DNA of 12,086 nt from Ruminococcaceae bacterium UBA5450 (GCA_002424295.1 DIQY01000130.1:407-12492), one strand, 5' to 3'; shown: positions 1-6,959, counted from the first letter of the stretch. Numbers and translations: made by a program. Notes: generated by a model from the sequence alone, not told the origin.

Positions 1-1410
1 GTTGCTCTTTCCAGAAATAAATTTCGGGTTCGGGGAGATGTTGTAGAAATTTGGCCTTCCTATTCCGATGATACGGTGGTTCGGGTAGAATTCTTTGGCG
101 ATGAAATTGACCGGATTACAGAGATCAACCCAGTTACCGGAGAATTAAAAGCTGAAGTAAAGCATGTTGCCATTTATCCGGCTTCTCATTATATTGTACC
201 GCAGGGAAAGCTAAAAAAGGCACTTTCCTCCATTTATGATGAGATGGAAGAGCGAGTTAAATTTTTTGAAGAACATGGAAAGCTGATCGAGGCACAGAGA
301 ATCAGAGAGCGCACGACTTATGATATGGAGATGCTTTCCGAAATCGGCTTCTGTAAGGGAATTGAAAACTATTCTCGGGTGATGGCCGGTCGTGCGCCGG
401 GAAGCGCGCCGTGCACGCTGCTCGATTATTTTCCAGAGGACTTTTTGCTTTTTGTGGACGAGTCTCATGTGACACTGCCGCAGGTGCGCAGCATGTATGC
501 GGGCGACCAGGCTCGGAAAAAGTCTTTGGTGGATTTCGGATTTCGCCTGCCCAGCGCCTATGATAATCGTCCGCTGACTTTTGATGAATTTTATAATCAT
601 GTAAATCAGGCGGTTTTTGTCAGTGCAACGCCGGGAGACTGGGAGCTTTCGAAAGCGTCTCAGGTGGTGGAGCAGGTAATTCGTCCGACCGGGCTCCTTG
701 ATCCGGAAATCTTTGTAAAGCCGACCGATGGGCAGATTGATGATTTGATCAGTGAGATCAACCTGCGCGCGGAGAAAAAGGAAAGGGTTTTGGTTACAAC
801 TCTGACCAAAAAGATGGCGGAGGATCTGACCTCTTATCTGCAGGGAATGGGAATCCGGGTGCGGTATATGCACCATGATATCGATACGGTGGAACGGATG
901 GAAATTATCCGGGATTTGCGTCTGGGAGAGTTTGATGTTTTGGTAGGAATCAACCTTCTGCGTGAGGGACTGGATATTCCGGAAGTCAGCCTTGTAGCAA
1001 TCTTAGATGCAGATAAAGAAGGCTTTCTGCGTTCCGAGCGAAGCTTGATTCAGACAAGCGGCCGTGCGGCGCGCAATGTTTCCGGAAAGGTGATCATGTA
1101 TGCGGATACAGTGACACGCAGCATGGAGGCGGCAATTCGGGAGACAAACCGTCGCCGGAAGTTACAGGTTGCTTATAATCAGGAACATGGAATCACCCCA
1201 AAAACCATACAGAAAAAAGTTTCGGAAATTCTGGAAATTTCTACCCATAAAGAAGATAAGAAGAAAAAGAAAAAGTATTTGTCTCCGATCGAGCGCCATC
1301 AAATGATTGAACAACTGACTCGTGAGATGAAGGCGGCTGCAAAATTATTGGAGTTCGAACATGCTGCGTTTCTGAGAGATAAAATCAAAGAACTGCAAGA
1401 GGGAAAATGA
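1..1410 (+). CDS. uvrB: Excinuclease ABC subunit UvrB (5' end outside window)
   Basis: UvrB is the DNA-damage-verifying helicase-like subunit of nucleotide excision repair; it is loaded by UvrA and then recruits UvrC. The frame is open from base 1, so the gene begins upstream and 469 codons are visible. A full UvrB is about 660 residues, so roughly the first 190, including the Walker A motif, are missing. Visible landmarks are RGDVVEIWP near the left edge, the DEAD-type box VDESH at about 454-468, SATPG at about 622-636, the motif V region GINLLREGLDIPEVSL at about 949-993, and motif VI QTSGRAARN at about 1051-1077. A lysine-rich linker near 1252-1281 leads to a C-terminal UVR helical hairpin (from IEQLTREM to the end) that binds UvrC or UvrA. 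The gene is directly followed by uvrA, the usual uvrBA order in Firmicutes. The SOS operator expected upstream is not in the window. Confidence 0.97.
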   Translation, partial: VALSRNKFRVRGDVVEIWPSYSDDTVVRVEFFGDEIDRITEINPVTGELKAEVKHVAIYPASHYIVPQGKLKKALSSIYDEMEERVKFFEEHGKLIEAQRIRERTTYDMEMLSEIGFCKGIENYSRVMAGRAPGSAPCTLLDYFPEDFLLFVDESHVTLPQVRSMYAGDQARKKSLVDFGFRLPSAYDNRPLTFDEFYNHVNQAVFVSATPGDWELSKASQVVEQVIRPTGLLDPEIFVKPTDGQIDDLISEINLRAEKKERVLVTTLTKKMAEDLTSYLQGMGIRVRYMHHDIDTVERMEIIRDLRLGEFDVLVGINLLREGLDIPEVSLVAILDADKEGFLRSERSLIQTSGRAARNVSGKVIMYADTVTRSMEAAIRETNRRRKLQVAYNQEHGITPKTIQKKVSEILEISTHKEDKKKKKKYLSPIERHQMIEQLTREMKAAAKLLEFEHAAFLRDKIKELQEGK

Positions 1411-1422
1411 ATTTTCCAAAAC

Positions 1423-1430
1423 AGAAAGGA
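1423..1430 (+). promoter_or_regulatory. Ribosome binding site that sets the uvrA start
   Basis: AGAAAGGA lies 9 bases before ATG 1440. The upstream in-frame ATG at 1407, which overlaps the uvrB stop, has only AAGAGGG about 3 bases away, too close for normal initiation. Confidence 0.6.
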
Positions 1431-1439
1431 AACGGATTC

Positions 1440-4268
1440 ATGGAGCCAAAAAATATCATTATCAGGGGAGCAAGAGAACACAACCTTAAAAATATCAGTC
1501 TGGAAATTCCCAGAGATAAATTGATTGTTTTTACGGGACTTTCCGGCAGCGGCAAAAGCAGCCTGGCCTTTGACACTATTTATGCAGAAGGTCAGAGAAG
1601 ATATGTAGAGTCGCTTTCTTCCTATGCAAGACAGTTTTTGGGGCAGATGGATAAACCGGACGTGGATTCCATCGAAGGGCTTTCGCCGGCAATTTCGATC
1701 GATCAGAAGACAACTTCCAAGAATCCGCGGTCAACAGTCGGGACCGTGACGGAGATCTATGACTATCTGCGCCTTCTGTATGCGAGAGTTGGAGTTCCGC
1801 ATTGCCCGATCTGCGGCAGGGAGATCCGCCAGCAGACCATCGATCAGGTCGTGGACCGAGTGCTTGCAATGCCGGAAAAGACAAAAATTCAGATTTTGGC
1901 ACCGATTGTAAAAGCACGAAAGGGAGAACACACCAAGGAATTAGAAGCCGCGCGCCGCAGCGGATTTGTTCGGGCGCGGATAGACGGAATTCTCTATGAT
2001 CTTTCGGAAGAAATCAATTTGGAAAAGAATAAAAAGCATACGATCGAGATTGTAGTGGATCGGCTTGTCGTTACGCCATCGATCCGTTCCCGCTTGGCGG
2101 ATTCTTTAGAGACCGCTTCCGGTCTTTCTCAGGGCTTGATCGTTGTCAGCCCGGTCGATGGGGAAGACCATGTCTTTTCCCTGAATTATGCTTGTCCGGA
2201 GCATGGGGTGGGAGTCGATGAGCTGACTCCTCGTATGTTCTCCTTTAATAATCCGTTCGGGGCCTGCCCGAAATGTACCGGCTTGGGCGTCTTTATGAAA
2301 ATTGATCCCGAAAGAATTATTCCGGATAAAGACCTTTCCGTTGCACAGGGAGGCTTAAAAGCCAGCGGTTGGGCGATGGAGGGCAGTACAATTGCTTCCA
2401 TGTATATGGAAGCGCTATCTAAGCACTATCATTTTTCGCTGAAAACGCCGATCAAAAACTTGCCGGAGGAGATTATTCATATTCTGCTCTATGGTACGGA
2501 TGGGGAAAAGATTCAGATCGTTCGAAAAAATGAATATGGTTCCGGAAAGTATTTAACGACCTTTGAGGGAATTATCAATAATCTGGAACGCCGTTTTCGT
2601 GAGACCAGCAGCAACTGGGTGAAGGAAGAAATCGAGTCCTATATGAGTGCAATCCCATGTGATGCCTGCCATGGACAGCGCTTGTCCCCGATGAGTCTGG
2701 CGGTTACGGTAGGCGGGCTGAATATTTCGCAGCTTTGCGATCTTTCCATCAACAAGGCATTGGACTTCTTTTATGGGCTGCATCTGGAAGGCCGAGATGC
2801 CATGATTGCAAAGCCGATTTTAAAAGAGATTTTTTCAAGACTTGGATTTTTAAAGAGCGTTGGCCTCGAATACCTGACACTCAGCCGCGGTTCCGGCACA
2901 CTTTCTGGAGGAGAAAGCCAGCGAATCCGGCTTGCAACCCAGATTGGTTCCTCTTTGATGGGAGTCCTTTATATTCTGGACGAGCCCAGTATCGGACTGC
3001 ACCAGCGTGATAATGATAAACTTCTTGCTACATTAAAGCATCTGCGGGATCAGGGAAATACCGTGATTGTTGTAGAACATGATGAAGATACCATGCGCGC
3101 CGCCGATCATCTGGTGGATATTGGTCCCGGTGCCGGAATTCACGGCGGAGAAGTAGTTTTTAACGGCAAACCGGAAGATATTCTAAATTGCGAAGCTTCC
3201 ATTACCGGCCAGTATCTGAGCGGGAAGAAGAAAGTGGAGGTCCCGAAAGAGCGCAGAAAAGGAAATGGGAATTTCTTAAAAATCGAGGGAGCAGAGCAGA
3301 ATAATCTAAAGAATATTGATGTGAGCTTTCCATTGGGCACGTTTATTTGCGTGACCGGTGTTTCCGGTTCGGGGAAATCTTCTCTTATAAACGAAATTTT
3401 ATACAAATATTTAGCACGCGAGTTAAACGGGGCCAAATCAAGACCGGGACAATTCAAAAAGATCACCGGACTTTCCGCATTGGATAAAGTGATTGCGATC
3501 GATCAGTCGCCTATCGGCAGGACTCCACGTTCCAATCCAGCCACCTATACAGGCGTCTTTACGGATATCCGCAATCTGTTTGCGAGCACACAAGAGGCGA
3601 AATTACGGGGATTTTCTTCCAGCCGCTTCTCTTTTAATGTGAAGGGCGGTCGGTGCGAGGCATGTGAAGGCGACGGCATTATTAAAATTGAAATGCATTT
3701 TCTGCCGGATATCTATGTCCCCTGTGATGCCTGTCACGGAAAGCGGTACAATCGCGAAACGCTGGAAATTCAGTATAAAGGAAAAAATATTTATGATGTA
3801 CTGGAAATGACGGTCGAAGAAGGCGTGCAATTTTTCGGAGCAATTCCGCGAATTGCCAGAAGACTGCAGACTTTGCAGGAAGTTGGGCTCGGATATATCA
3901 AGATTGGACAACCGGCAACTACGCTTTCAGGCGGTGAAGCACAGCGCGTTAAATTGGCAGCGGAGCTTTCTAAAAGAAGCACCGGCAGAACGATTTATAT
4001 TTTGGATGAACCGACTACCGGACTGCATATTGCTGATGTGCATCAGCTGATCGAAGTCCTTCAAAAATTGGTGGATGGAGGGAATACCGTAGTCGTGATT
4101 GAACACAATCTGGATTTGATCAAAACAGCAGATTATGTGATCGATCTTGGTCCGGAAGGCGGCGACGGCGGCGGAACGGTAATTGCGAAAGGGACGCCGG
4201 AGCAAATTGCGGCGGTGGAACAGTCTTATACAGGACAGTATCTTCGTAAGCTTTTGGAGCACACCTAA
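1440..4268 (+). CDS. uvrA: Excinuclease ABC subunit UvrA
   Basis: UvrA is the dimeric ABC-type ATPase that scans DNA for bulky lesions and delivers UvrB. From ATG 1440 the protein has 942 residues, the usual family length, and begins MEPKNIIIRGAREHNLKN as UvrAs do. An in-frame ATG at 1407 would add 11 unlikely residues. The two nucleotide-binding halves are both intact. Walker A motifs are GLSGSGKS at about 33-40 and GVSGSGKS at 640-647. Signature motifs are LSGGESQ at 488 and LSGGEAQ at 829. Walker B pairs are D514/E515 and D856/E857. The C-terminal zinc module is C739-x2-C742-x19-C762-x2-C765. The first zinc module reads C252-x2-H255-x20-C276-x2-C279, with His in place of the second Cys. 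The gene is cotranscribed with uvrB and ends about 14 bases before a terminator hairpin. Confidence 0.98.
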   Translation: MEPKNIIIRGAREHNLKNISLEIPRDKLIVFTGLSGSGKSSLAFDTIYAEGQRRYVESLSSYARQFLGQMDKPDVDSIEGLSPAISIDQKTTSKNPRSTVGTVTEIYDYLRLLYARVGVPHCPICGREIRQQTIDQVVDRVLAMPEKTKIQILAPIVKARKGEHTKELEAARRSGFVRARIDGILYDLSEEINLEKNKKHTIEIVVDRLVVTPSIRSRLADSLETASGLSQGLIVVSPVDGEDHVFSLNYACPEHGVGVDELTPRMFSFNNPFGACPKCTGLGVFMKIDPERIIPDKDLSVAQGGLKASGWAMEGSTIASMYMEALSKHYHFSLKTPIKNLPEEIIHILLYGTDGEKIQIVRKNEYGSGKYLTTFEGIINNLERRFRETSSNWVKEEIESYMSAIPCDACHGQRLSPMSLAVTVGGLNISQLCDLSINKALDFFYGLHLEGRDAMIAKPILKEIFSRLGFLKSVGLEYLTLSRGSGTLSGGESQRIRLATQIGSSLMGVLYILDEPSIGLHQRDNDKLLATLKHLRDQGNTVIVVEHDEDTMRAADHLVDIGPGAGIHGGEVVFNGKPEDILNCEASITGQYLSGKKKVEVPKERRKGNGNFLKIEGAEQNNLKNIDVSFPLGTFICVTGVSGSGKSSLINEILYKYLARELNGAKSRPGQFKKITGLSALDKVIAIDQSPIGRTPRSNPATYTGVFTDIRNLFASTQEAKLRGFSSSRFSFNVKGGRCEACEGDGIIKIEMHFLPDIYVPCDACHGKRYNRETLEIQYKGKNIYDVLEMTVEEGVQFFGAIPRIARRLQTLQEVGLGYIKIGQPATTLSGGEAQRVKLAAELSKRSTGRTIYILDEPTTGLHIADVHQLIEVLQKLVDGGNTVVVIEHNLDLIKTADYVIDLGPEGGDGGGTVIAKGTPEQIAAVEQSYTGQYLRKLLEHT

Positions 4269-4281
4269 AATTTTGCAAAAA

Positions 4282-4320
4282 AATTCCCCGAAACCCAAGA
4301 AAATAAGGTTTCGGGGAATT
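4282..4320 (-). terminator. Intrinsic terminator between convergent genes
   Basis: There is a perfect 14-bp stem, AATTCCCCGAAACC (4282-4295) with GGTTTCGGGGAATT (4307-4320), and an 11-base loop. On the minus strand the stem is followed by a run of seven T (complement of A 4277-4283), a classic intrinsic terminator for the small minus-strand gene ending at 4337. On the plus strand the downstream sequence (CAGAGATTTT) is a poorer U-tract, but the hairpin sits 13 bases after the uvrA stop and probably also stops uvrA transcription. Confidence 0.85.
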
Positions 4321-4336
4321 CAGAGATTTTGAAAAC

Positions 4337-4582
4337 TCAAAGAGTTGTGGAATCCGTCAGGTATTTTAAGAACAAAATCTGATCTTCGGGATTCGTCAGT
4401 TTGATTTCTGCGGTAATGGTTGCATTTTTGGCGCTTTCCAAAAGCTGTTTTACACCATACAGCTGACACAGTTTACTTTTAAGGTTCAGCTTATTTCCGT
4501 CATCTGTTTCAAGGATCACATCGCCTTTGGCACGATCCAACAGCTGCATAAAATCTCCGATGTCGATATCATAAAGTTTCAT
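4337..4582 (-). CDS. Small conserved-looking protein of unknown function (81 aa)
   Basis: I do not recognise a named family. The 81-residue product starts MKLYDIDIGDFMQLLDRA and is mixed charged/hydrophobic with no membrane segment or signal peptide. A short acidic turn (ETDDGNKLNL) lies in the middle and the single cysteine is in KSKLCQLYG. The pattern suggests a compact cytosolic alpha/beta domain. The gene is very likely real: TAGGAGGGA sits 7 bases before the ATG, a near-consensus promoter lies upstream, and a T-tract terminator follows directly. It is a single-gene unit, convergent to uvrA and divergent from the next operon. It has no visible functional link to either neighbour, and its role cannot be stated from sequence. 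Confidence 0.8.
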   Translation of the reverse strand: MKLYDIDIGDFMQLLDRAKGDVILETDDGNKLNLKSKLCQLYGVKQLLESAKNATITAEIKLTNPEDQILFLKYLTDSTTL

Positions 4583-4636
4583 CGAAAATCCCTCCTATCA
4601 TAAAGTGAATATCTACTATTGGTTTCTACAGAATTT

Positions 4637-4665
4637 ATCATACCATAGGAATGTGAAACTATCAA
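4637..4665 (-). promoter_or_regulatory. Sigma-A-type promoter of the 81-aa gene
   Basis: Read on the minus strand: -35 TTGATA (4660-4665), a 17-base spacer, and -10 TATGAT (4637-4642) preceded by TGG, which gives an extended -10 (TGn). The start codon is 55 bases downstream of the -10. Spacing and both boxes are close to consensus. Confidence 0.75.
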
Positions 4666-4667
4666 CA

Positions 4668-4687
4668 ACAAATTTTATAAAATTTGT
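4668..4687. repeat. Perfect 20-bp AT-rich palindrome, possible operator
   Basis: ACAAATTTTATAAAATTTGT equals its own reverse complement over all 20 bases. It lies 2 bases upstream of the -35 box of the minus-strand promoter and about 110 bases upstream of the putative plus-strand promoter. It has no loop and no adjacent T-tract that would suit a terminator, so a dimeric regulator site or an AT-rich activator element fits better. The binding protein is unknown. Confidence 0.5.
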
Positions 4688-4765
4688 CTAAAATCTTGCA
4701 GATGGGATTGTGAAACATTTTTGTAGATCCGCAAAAGATTACAAAAGCCGGACAAAATTAACACA

Positions 4766-4803
4766 TTGTTCAACAAATCATCCGGTGATTTATTGTACAA
4801 TAA
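4766..4803 (+). promoter_or_regulatory. Putative promoter region with dyads upstream of the DUF5685 unit
   Basis: TACAAT at 4796-4801 is a plausible -10 about 34 bases before the GTG at 4835, but no good -35 stands at 16-18 bases. The -10 lies inside a perfect 14-bp palindrome, TTATTGTACAATAA (4790-4803). A second dyad, TTGTT-C-AACAA, is at 4766-4776. A weak -35 with overlapping dyads suggests a regulated promoter. This is inference only. Confidence 0.35.
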
Positions 4804-4834
4804 GTTAATCTTTATTAGTAAAGAGTAAGGATGG

Positions 4835-5719
4835 GTGCCATTGTTTGGTTATATCAGACCGTTTAAGCCTGAACTTTTAGTCCGGGAATGGGAAAGTTAT
4901 CGCGGAATATACTGTGGGTTATGCAAAAATCTTGGCCGTTATTATGGCTGGCTTTCCCGGTTAACGCTAAGTTATGACTGTACTTTTTATACCATGATTC
5001 TGATGTCTTTAAGAAAAGAAAAGCCTTGTTATGGTGCTGGGCATTGTGTGGTCAACCCGCTGAAAAAATGCAGTTTTTGTCAAAATGCCGAAGAGTCATT
5101 TCATCAGGCGGCAGCTTTAAGCGTTTTGATGACTTGCTTTAAGCTGGAGGATGACCTGCGGGATCGTGGAAAAGGAAAAATTCGTGCGCGATTGCTTTTG
5201 CCGCTGTCCCGCAGAGCGCAGAAACGTGCGAAAGCTGATTTTCCTTGGATGGACAAGATCGTTACAGAGACAATGACGGCACAGAATCAGGTGGAGACGG
5301 AAGGGCAAAAGATGGATGCCTGTGCGTCTCCAACAGCACAGATGCTTGGAAAAATTTTGCAGCATGAAGGGGGAGAAAGCTCTTCTCCGCTTTCAAGGAC
5401 ACTGTATGAATTTGGATATTTTCTGGGACGCTGGGTTTATATTATGGACGCAGCGGACGATTTGGAAAAAGATTTGGAATCAGGTAGCTTTAACTGTCTC
5501 ATCAGAGAATCCGGGCTGACTCAGAAAGCCGGGAAAGAGGAATTTGATTCCATACGTCAAAAGGCGAATGCATCTTTAAATTTGACACTTTCACGTTTGC
5601 TTGCTGCATTTTCGCTGATGGATTGGACTTCTTTTCAGTCGATTTTGCAGAATATTATAGAAAAAGGATTACCTGCAACGCAAAAAGAACTGTTATTTCG
5701 TAAGGAGGAAAAAGAATGA
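4835..5719 (+). CDS. DUF5685-type Cys/Asp-rich protein
   Basis: The N-terminus (LFGYIRPFKPELLVRE, then YRGIYCGLCKNLG) matches my memory of the clostridial DUF5685 family, whose function is unknown. The protein has 294 residues if it starts at GTG 4835. TTG 4841 would give MFGYIRP, closer to the family's usual start, and is better spaced from AAGG (4827-4830), so the start is uncertain by two codons. Visible features are C27-x2-C30, C49, C65, C71, C79-x2-C82, C101, C163 and C221, of which the first seven could form metal sites. Two acidic motifs lie on predicted helices: DDLRD at 106-110 and DAADDLEKD at 205-213. The pair resembles metal-binding motifs of all-alpha prenyl synthase-like folds; that is my inference. 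There is no signal peptide or clear membrane span. It overlaps the next gene by ATGA, so the two are translationally coupled. Confidence 0.85.
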   Translation: MPLFGYIRPFKPELLVREWESYRGIYCGLCKNLGRYYGWLSRLTLSYDCTFYTMILMSLRKEKPCYGAGHCVVNPLKKCSFCQNAEESFHQAAALSVLMTCFKLEDDLRDRGKGKIRARLLLPLSRRAQKRAKADFPWMDKIVTETMTAQNQVETEGQKMDACASPTAQMLGKILQHEGGESSSPLSRTLYEFGYFLGRWVYIMDAADDLEKDLESGSFNCLIRESGLTQKAGKEEFDSIRQKANASLNLTLSRLLAAFSLMDWTSFQSILQNIIEKGLPATQKELLFRKEEKE

Positions 5720-6363
5720 CGGACCCTTATCAGGTGCTTGGCGTTTCTCCTTCGGCAACGGACGAAGAAATTAAAACCGCCTATCACAATCTGGCTAAAA
5801 AATATCATCCTGATAATTATGCCGGAAGCCCGATTGCAGACCTTGCCAGCGAAAAAATGAAAGAGATCAATGAAGCATACGATGCAGTTCAGGCGCAGCG
5901 TAAAAATCGTGGCTCTGGGCAGCAGGCAGGCGGTTATGGTGGCGCTTACGGTGGTACTTATGGTTACGGTGGTGCACAGAATTCCAGCTTTGGAGATGTG
6001 CGCAGCTATATTATGAGTGGACGAATTTCCGATGCAGAGCAAATTTTGGATGGTGTTCCTGGAGAAAACCGTAACGCGGAATGGTATTTCTTAAAGGGGA
6101 CTGTCCTTTATAAACGAGGGTGGCTGGACGAAGCTACCAATCATTTCAACCGTGCTGTTCAGATGGATCCACAGAATATGGAGTATCGTACAGCGATGAA
6201 TCAAATTATGAATCAGCGCAGCGGAATGTACGGTGGATATAATCCTAATATGACAACGGGCGGCGGATTTACCGGTTGCGGTGCATGCGGCGATCTGATG
6301 GCAGCGGATATGTGCTGTGAGTGTATGGGCGGAAATCTTTGTCCCTGCATTGGCTTCCGATAA
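5716..6363 (+). CDS. J-domain (DnaJ-like) protein with TPR region and Cys-rich tail
   Basis: The 215-residue protein opens with a J domain (about 3-65) containing the catalytic HPD at 31-33, so it should stimulate an Hsp70 (DnaK) ATPase. It is not DnaJ itself: there is no CxxCxGxG zinc domain and no substrate-binding beta domain. After the J domain come a Gly/Tyr-rich linker (about 67-90), one or two TPR-like helix pairs (about 93-165; AEWYFLKGTVLYKRGWLDEA is the clearest) and a tail with seven cysteines (GCGAC, MCCEC, LCPC). The tail could bind metal or be lipidated, but neither can be shown here. TAAGGAGG sits 7 bases before the ATG. The start overlaps the stop of the DUF5685 gene (ATGA), implying coupled production and possibly a dedicated chaperone role for that neighbour. 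Confidence 0.92.
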   Translation: MTDPYQVLGVSPSATDEEIKTAYHNLAKKYHPDNYAGSPIADLASEKMKEINEAYDAVQAQRKNRGSGQQAGGYGGAYGGTYGYGGAQNSSFGDVRSYIMSGRISDAEQILDGVPGENRNAEWYFLKGTVLYKRGWLDEATNHFNRAVQMDPQNMEYRTAMNQIMNQRSGMYGGYNPNMTTGGGFTGCGACGDLMAADMCCECMGGNLCPCIGFR

Positions 6364-6368
6364 TTTTG

Positions 6369-6376
6369 AAGGGGGA
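6369..6376 (+). promoter_or_regulatory. Ribosome binding site for the TTG-started membrane protein
   Basis: AAGGGGGA ends 7 bases before TTG 6384, supporting that codon over the in-frame ATG at 6321, which lies inside the upstream gene and lacks a comparable site. Confidence 0.65.
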
Positions 6377-6383
6377 TCTTCCT

Positions 6384-6920
6384 TTGAATCGTTCGGTACA
6401 GATCGCATTTTCCGGCATGCTGACCGCGTTGGGAGTCGCGTTTTTGTGTGCTGCCGGATTGATCCCAGTTGCAACCTACGCGTTACCTGCACTTTCCGGT
6501 GCGCTTTTAATGCCGATTGTTGTAGAACTGGGGGCCAAATGGGCGTGGCCTGTTTTCTTAGCAACGGGAATTCTCGGGTTCTTATTAGGACCGGATAAAG
6601 AAGCTGTTTTTCTTTATATTCTCTTTTTTGGGTACTACCCGATCATTAAGGCAATATTTGAGCGCCATGGGCCAAAATGGGAACAATGGATTTTAAAATT
6701 TGGCGTTTTTAATGCTTCTATGATCGTTGCCTATTTTATCAGTATCTATTTTTTGGGAATTCCGGAAGAAAGTTTTGAAATTATTCCTGGTATGCCAATT
6801 TGGCTGCTCCTTGCAGGCAATGTCGTTTTTGTTATTTATGATTATGCACTTTCCGGATTGGTCGGCGCGTATGTTGTGCGGTTTCATTCCATGATTTCCA
6901 AATGGCTCCGTGCAAAATAG
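6384..6920 (+). CDS. Polytopic membrane protein, possibly ECF S-component-like
   Basis: From TTG 6384 the product is 178 residues and strongly hydrophobic. Five or six membrane segments are visible at about 8-27, 31-50, 53-69, 74-92, 104-125 and 136-160, with a basic C-terminus (SKWLRAK) probably cytosolic. Size and topology resemble substrate-binding S components of energy-coupling-factor transporters. A Gly-Tyr-Tyr-Pro-x-x-Lys motif (FFGYYPIIKAIFERHG) stands out in segment 4. No ECF ATPase or T component is nearby, so the assignment is only a suggestion. It lies 20 bases after the J-domain gene, in the same operon, and is the last gene before a strong terminator. A membrane anchor or partner for the upstream soluble proteins is equally possible. 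Confidence 0.8.
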   Translation: MNRSVQIAFSGMLTALGVAFLCAAGLIPVATYALPALSGALLMPIVVELGAKWAWPVFLATGILGFLLGPDKEAVFLYILFFGYYPIIKAIFERHGPKWEQWILKFGVFNASMIVAYFISIYFLGIPEESFEIIPGMPIWLLLAGNVVFVIYDYALSGLVGAYVVRFHSMISKWLRAK

Positions 6921-6933
6921 ATCGAAGCTTTAT

Positions 6934-6959
6934 AAAAAAGTCCCGTGTGGGACTTTTTT
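6934..6959 (+). terminator. Strong intrinsic terminator
   Basis: AAAAAAGTCCC (6934-6944) pairs with GGGACTTTTTT (6949-6959) around a GTGT tetraloop, forming a GC core followed by six T. It lies 13 bases after the membrane protein stop and closes the three-gene unit. The A-run on the other arm makes it symmetrical, but no minus-strand gene ends here. Confidence 0.92.

Noticed and set aside
211..876. Long minus-strand reading frame (221 codons) inside uvrB
   Set aside because: It is antisense to a strongly conserved coding region, has no ribosome binding site or recognisable domain, and its composition is that of a reverse-complement shadow.
1252..1281. A-rich/Lys-codon run in uvrB as a possible slippage site
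   Set aside because: The frame continues intact into the conserved UVR domain, and the run is broken by G every few bases; a charged linker is normal here in UvrB.
1407..1439. Longer uvrA start giving an ATGA-type overlap with uvrB
   Set aside because: The extra 11 residues do not match UvrA N-termini, and the ribosome binding site is well placed only for ATG 1440.
3927..4298. Minus-strand reading frame (123 codons) antisense to the uvrA 3' end
   Set aside because: It would begin inside the terminator hairpin and covers the invariant second ABC signature and Walker B of uvrA; it is a shadow.
4748..4785. CCGGA...TCCGG arms as a terminator or riboswitch stem
   Set aside because: The arms are only 5 bp and far apart, the inside pairs asymmetrically, and there is no T-tract. 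I kept it only as part of a promoter observation.
5635..6042. Minus-strand frame across the DUF5685/J-domain junction
   Set aside because: It is antisense to two supported genes and has no initiation signals or known motifs.
6091..6564. Minus-strand frame across the J-domain/membrane protein junction
   Set aside because: It is antisense to the TPR and Cys-tail coding region and the membrane protein, with low-complexity-like composition and no Shine-Dalgarno.
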